A stretch of 47,351 bases of DNA from Haplomitrium mnioides (taxonomy: Eukaryota; Marchantiophyta; Haplomitriopsida; Calobryales). The notes beneath the pieces were generated by a model, which saw nothing but the letters and a program-made list of their open reading frames with translations, made no database searches and was not told where the DNA came from. The number at the start of each line of letters is the position of its first letter. The stretch's first letter is position 1. Made by a program: the position numbers and the translations under genes. The stretch spans positions 1 to 47,351 of the forward strand of contig JBNGIS010017767.1 in assembly GCA_049999725.1 (NCBI GenBank), read 5' to 3'. This document shows positions 43,320-47,351 of the stretch, in pieces.

Positions 43320-43575
43320 TTTAACTATAGTCTGAAAACTTATGCACATAGAGGTTGTTAAAGCTTCTTTGCACTTGGAATGTTGAAGCTCTCACGTGCA
43401 TGAACTTTGAACTAGAACTCTAAAGTGTAGGCGCAAGAGAATTGTTAAAGCAAAATTGTGAAAAGACCGTTAAAGCCCATATGAACTTGAACAACTAAAG
43501 CCTATATGCGCATAGACAAGTGAAGCCCACGCAAACATGGACTGCTAAGTACTTGGATATAGGGACCATTGAAGC
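43320..43575. repeat. Degenerate hairpin-core repeats in unit C 3' flank
   Basis: Loose repeats such as acttatgcacatagaggttg, ctcacgtgcatgaactttga, gcctatatgcgcatagacaa and gcccacgcaaacatggactg, spaced about 30 to 60 bp. They are related to the 24-bp consensus but without regular period. The equivalent part of unit B (22100-22650) lacks them. Confidence 0.55.
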
Positions 43576-45232
43576 CTATCTAAAAAGGGATTGCAAAAAC
43601 TCGTGAATGAAGAAAACGTGAACAGAAATTGAAAAAAAAAAAAAAAAAAGAGCTTCCATACCAACATAGACTTCCTTGCTAATTTTTACAAAAACCAATA
43701 CATTTTGTTCAAAAATAATTTTGTGCAAGAAATTGAATCGTGAAGAAAATACTTCTTAAATTGGATTTGGAATGCAACAAAAATGAAGATGAACAAAATA
43801 ATATTTTGTGAAGAAAATACTTTATTATGTACAAAAATTACATCATTCTGATGCTACAGCCCTATCCTCTTTAAGAGGAATGGTCTGAAATAAATCAATT
43901 GCTTGAGAAGCTTTAACATTTGCAGCCGCTAGAGAGTTCTACCTAGACTTTCCAATCTTAGAAATTGCAACAAAATTGCTAGAAGCACTATCAACACTAG
44001 AAGGAACATGCTCCTTGTAGTATGCATGTACTATCTGTGATTCCGTCATAGTAGATGGCAAAGAATTTATCGTCAAAACCCTCTAAGGAATATAGATAGA
44101 CTAACATCCATCATATTTGATGACGATGTAATTTTGCATCAACTTTAAAGCGAAGACAAGGTCTGTATGGTACCCAAAGCAAAGATCTAAGATCTAATAT
44201 TGCTTTTTTGACAAATGATAAATAAAAAAGTTATATAAAGCTTAAGGGTTTTGATAGACATTCACAAGAGCATTGTCTTCTAGATGTTTGAGCTTAGCCA
44301 AAATAGTTGGGCAGTTGAAAACACTTCGCATGATTTGTCAATGACACCCACTTGCATCATCCAATTGCAAGTTGAAGAGCTTCATGCTCCGCTTTCCCTC
44401 CTTTTTCTAGTAGCCACAATCTAGTACTTGTAGACGTGAGCGATTTTGGGACCATCCAAATAATGAATATTACTTTTGTCTCTGTAGTAACAAAAACAAA
44501 CATATGAGACAAAGGAAAGAAAGTAAAGGAAAAATAAAGGAGATAAACTATCAGATGAAAAAATCAAAACACAACTTACCAGATGCCATGGTCGATGGCA
44601 CATCAAACCACTAGTAGAGAATTTTTTACAATGCCAAATTGTTGCAAAAAATGGATAATAACAAAAGACCAAAATTTGGAAGTTGTAACAACCACAAAAG
44701 AAGAAACCATATTAAAAATATCATCCTTTGTGAAGGGTTATGAATCATCATGCTTGCATTTTTTAAGGTTATAACTGCAAGGAATATCAACAATAGCTAA
44801 AGTGAAACATCTTGGTTTCACTAAACCCTTCAACTATAGAGCATTAGCCTCCTCGTGGACTTGATAAAATGCCACGTTGAGTTCATTGACATAGGACATT
44901 AAGTCCTCGTCTTGCTCTTCACGCCCTCCTTTGGTTGGAAGGGCAGTTGCTTCATTTAATTGTCTTGCCTTCCACTCTCTTGCTTTTTGGCAATGGAGCA
45001 GAAAAGCAGGGGTAGGAGATAAGAGTCAAGGCTTGATCTTCATAAGTAGTGTCTTCTTCGACACCCAATTTCTTTTGCCCTTTAGCAACGGCCGTCAATT
45101 TCTTGGCCAACTGCCGTTTGAGAGTTTTGTCGCCCTGTAAAGAGTAGAAAGAAACCAATTAGACAAGAACAACAAACAAAAAAATTTAGTAATTGGCAAG
45201 GAGACTAAGTTGTTAAGTGAGTAGGGACCTGA

Positions 45233-45463
45233 AGACCATGCCCACATGGACTCTCTCAAGTCCATAATCAATTGGACTCTTGACAGTCCATGCACGCATG
45301 GACTTGGGGGTCCTTACGAGCACGGACTCTCAAGTTCATGCTCGTATAGACTTTTGAGAGTCCTTGCACGCAAAGACTCTCTCGAATCCATGCACGCACT
45401 GACTCTTGAGTCCATTCCTGCATGGACTCGAGAGTCTATGCAAGCATGGACTCGAGAGTCAAG
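45233..45463 (-). repeat. 24 to 26-bp self-complementary array, gene 1 intron 2 (unit C)
   Basis: Nine units such as gactcgagagtctatgcaag and gactcttgagtccattcctg. They lie between the exon 2 donor (45545) and exon 3 acceptor (45135). Units of 26 bp keep the GACTC..GAGTC and ATGC..GCAT dyads but widen the GACTC loop. Confidence 0.88.
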
Positions 45464-47106
45464 TCCAGCCTGAACTAGTCAAACCTTTCAAGACAAATTG
45501 AAAACAAATTTAGAACTAGAATTGAAAAAAAGAAAAAACACTTACCAATAATTTTTCAAAACTTGAATAAAACGATGATGTCTTTGACTCTTTGGTGTGG
45601 ATGGGATACTCCATCCTTGCTTCTTCCCATTTTTTGCAATACACCCCCAAGCAAAAAGACTTGACTATCACCACCAAAACCTTATGTCTCTCCAATTCGT
45701 GAGACATCTCTTCAATCAAAAGCTCTCCAGGTTCAACACGTGTCAAAACATAGATTTTTATTTCATTTGGAAGACCCTAAAGGGACCTAAGTCCACGGTG
45801 TCCACTTCATGTCCTCCATTCTCAAAGAGCCTTTGGCCTTTGGCTTTTGGCCCTTCATGGTGTTCTTCTTCCATATTGAAAAAATGTTCTGTTGAAACTT
45901 CCAGAGCTCTCCACTTCTAAAAGCCAGTTGGAGCCAATTGTCTTGAGAAGTCACGATCTTCTCAAGAGTAAACTTTGGCTTTATCTCCAAAGTCTTTAGC
46001 ACTAACTCTCTTTTCAGTTTCTAGGATGACACCATCCCACTCTCAATGTATCTTTGATTCCAATATTCAACCTTCTGAATTGATGTCATTTCTAATCTGT
46101 ATCATTGGTCGTAATTATCATTCGTTGCAAAAATACGGGCTTCTGTTGGTGTCAAGCCCACGTACACATAGCAGTTGTAGAGCGACAACATTCGATTTTT
46201 TGCTCCATATTTTGTGATAACCTTGCAGCAACACTATGACTCCCTCATGTAATCTCATACTTGTACTTGTCAGGGTTTCTCAAGTCGAACTTTGACTTAC
46301 CTTTCAACCTGCACTTCAGGTCAACCACAACGATAAAAAAATTGTCTGCATATTTATTTGTGAGCATTCTTTGCGCCAAAAGCTCTACAAAGTCTTCATT
46401 CATCCTCCTAATATGGAATGGCCTCCAGTTGTCCATTCCGGGTTTCAGAAGGTTTAAATTCTATAGCTGAATTGTAATAGTTTCTTCACAGACTCTGCAC
46501 CACTGGATTGCAGACTCCCAAATTTTATTCTTGTCTTCCTCAGACACTGTTGAGGATCTACTTGCTCTCGCTCTTGGAATGTCTGAAGCCCCTTGTGAGA
46601 TTGCCTTTTTTTCTCTAAACATTGGAGCATGCACTGGCTCCGATTCTTCTTCCTCGTCTGAGTTGCTCACAGTTGAAGATGAGGAGGCAACATAAGACAA
46701 TTTGACTAGAGATGGGGAGGCTACCAGCTCCTCCTCAATATGTGGTTGAGGCACATGCATTTTCTTTGGTTTTCTTTTTTGGATCCTTGACTAGCTCCAC
46801 GTGTTTTTTCTTTTTTGCAACAAACGTTGCACCTATTGCTTCAAGAGTCATCGTAGCTGCACTTGAATGCAGCACAAGTTGCTGGATGTGAATTCTTGTT
46901 TTGACTTTCAAAATTCTGATTGAAATCACAAACTTTATGAAGTCCCTCGCTACCCACTTTGCGTTCGAGTATGCATTGAGAGAACTAGAGAAAACAAAAG
47001 AAATGTTAAAGGCTGGAAAACTTTCAACAATTTAGTAAGAAACTACGAGCATTTCAGACTTTGAACTAAGCAATTAGTTATAGTGCAGCCCATACATGTA
47101 GGGCCT

Positions 47107-47214
47107 TAAGAGTCCAAGCGCGGTTGGATTCCGGAGTCCATGTGCACATGGACTCTCGAGTCCAAGCCCACAAGGATTGGTGGGTCCATGCTCAAATGGA
47201 CTCCCAAGTCAATG
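47107..47214 (-). repeat. 24-bp self-complementary array, gene 1 intron 1 (unit C)
   Basis: Four to five 24-bp units such as gagtccatgtgcacatggac and gagtccaagcccacaaggat, between the exon 1 donor (47253) and the exon 2 acceptor (46991). This is the same intron as the 4012-4480 and 29286-29406 arrays. Confidence 0.85.
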
Positions 47215-47351
47215 CAAAAAGAAAACAAATGAAAAATAGTTTTGTGATCTTACCTTGCAGTCGTTGAAGGCAACTTGCAAGTCTTTTGTAAATGCGTCCA
47301 TCGGCTTCATCTCGTTGAAGAATAATCTTTTCCTTGAGGCCTTGAAGAGGG

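Larger units (their letters stand above)
42975..47351. mobile_element. Unit C: third copy of the gene 1 half, cut by the window edge
   Basis: Homologous to 21884-29560 over the 3' flank, all four exons and three introns of gene 1. Whether gene 2 follows lies beyond the window. The shared 3' flank includes CTACTTTGAACC (42980 region) and a long A+T-rich segment ending at the exon 4 stop. Confidence 0.6.
43843..47351 (-). pseudogene. Gene 1 of unit C, exons 1 (partial) to 4
   Basis: The best copy for exon structure. The end of exon 1 (47351-47254) reads LFFNEMKPMDAFTKDLQVAF before GTAAGA. Exon 2 (46990-45546) follows TTTTCTCTAG and contains NAKWVARDFIKFV, a Lys-rich then acidic Ser/Glu linker, ASRSSTVSEEDKNKIWESAI, MNEDFVELLAQRMLTNKYAD, IVTSQDNWLQLAFRSGELWK and ELERHKVLVVIVKSFC. 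It ends YSSFEKLL before GTAAGT. Exon 3 (45134-44580) follows TACTCTTTACAG and reads GDKTLKRQLAKKLTAVAKGQ. Exon 4 (44481-43843) follows ACTACAG and reads DKSNIHYLDGPKIAHVYKY and ASGC, ending RAVASE-stop. A few stops and shifts. Function unknown. No transmembrane segment or known catalytic motif seen. Confidence 0.65.

Noticed and set aside
43630-43650. Poly(A) run as a retroposed gene tail
   Set aside because: It lies within the conserved 3' flank of gene 1 and the exons still have introns, so retroposition is not supported.

Overview
The window is repeat-rich plant nuclear DNA. The evidence is Ty1/copia and Ty3/gypsy retrotransposons with initiator-methionine-tRNA primer sites, introns with GT/AG borders, TATA boxes, and high A+T. 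A land plant with a large genome (a gymnosperm or another non-flowering lineage) fits best, but the species cannot be named from sequence. I see no intact host gene, no tRNA or rRNA, and a 100-N assembly gap at 4585-4684.

The backbone is a repeated two-gene unit, present here in three copies. Two unrelated genes stand head to head. Gene 2 encodes a protein resembling the plant DUF7869 family, a putative DDE-type nuclease. Gene 1 is a four-exon gene that I do not recognise. Copy A is 1500-5998 plus 17249-17290, copy B is about 21884-41700, and copy C is 42975 to beyond the window end. All are decayed. Equivalent introns of gene 1 carry tandem arrays of a 24-bp repeat whose reverse complement is the same repeat. 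Gene 2 introns carry a 30-bp array and isolated hairpins with a related core.

Later insertions sit inside this backbone. Copy A gene 1 is split by an 11.2-kb Ty3/gypsy element (5999-17241). Its polyprotein contains a complete cytosine-5 DNA methyltransferase domain between protease and reverse transcriptase, and a PHD finger after the integrase. Its ends are circularly permuted, as if a two-LTR circle had been opened inside one LTR and inserted. Old Ty1/copia remains fill 17290-21400. Copy B gene 1 intron 2 holds a 3.5-kb deleted Ty1/copia (24140-27627). Copy B gene 2 holds a 6.3-kb Ty1/copia on the minus strand (30458-36761, target duplication TAAGA). That element is itself interrupted by a solo LTR (34428-34649, GTTAT duplication). 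A fragment of a second, unrelated gypsy pol lies at 41740-42960 between copies B and C.

The strongest leads are the methyltransferase-bearing retrotransposon, its permuted insertion, the divergent two-gene unit as an undescribed mobile element, and the self-complementary intronic arrays.
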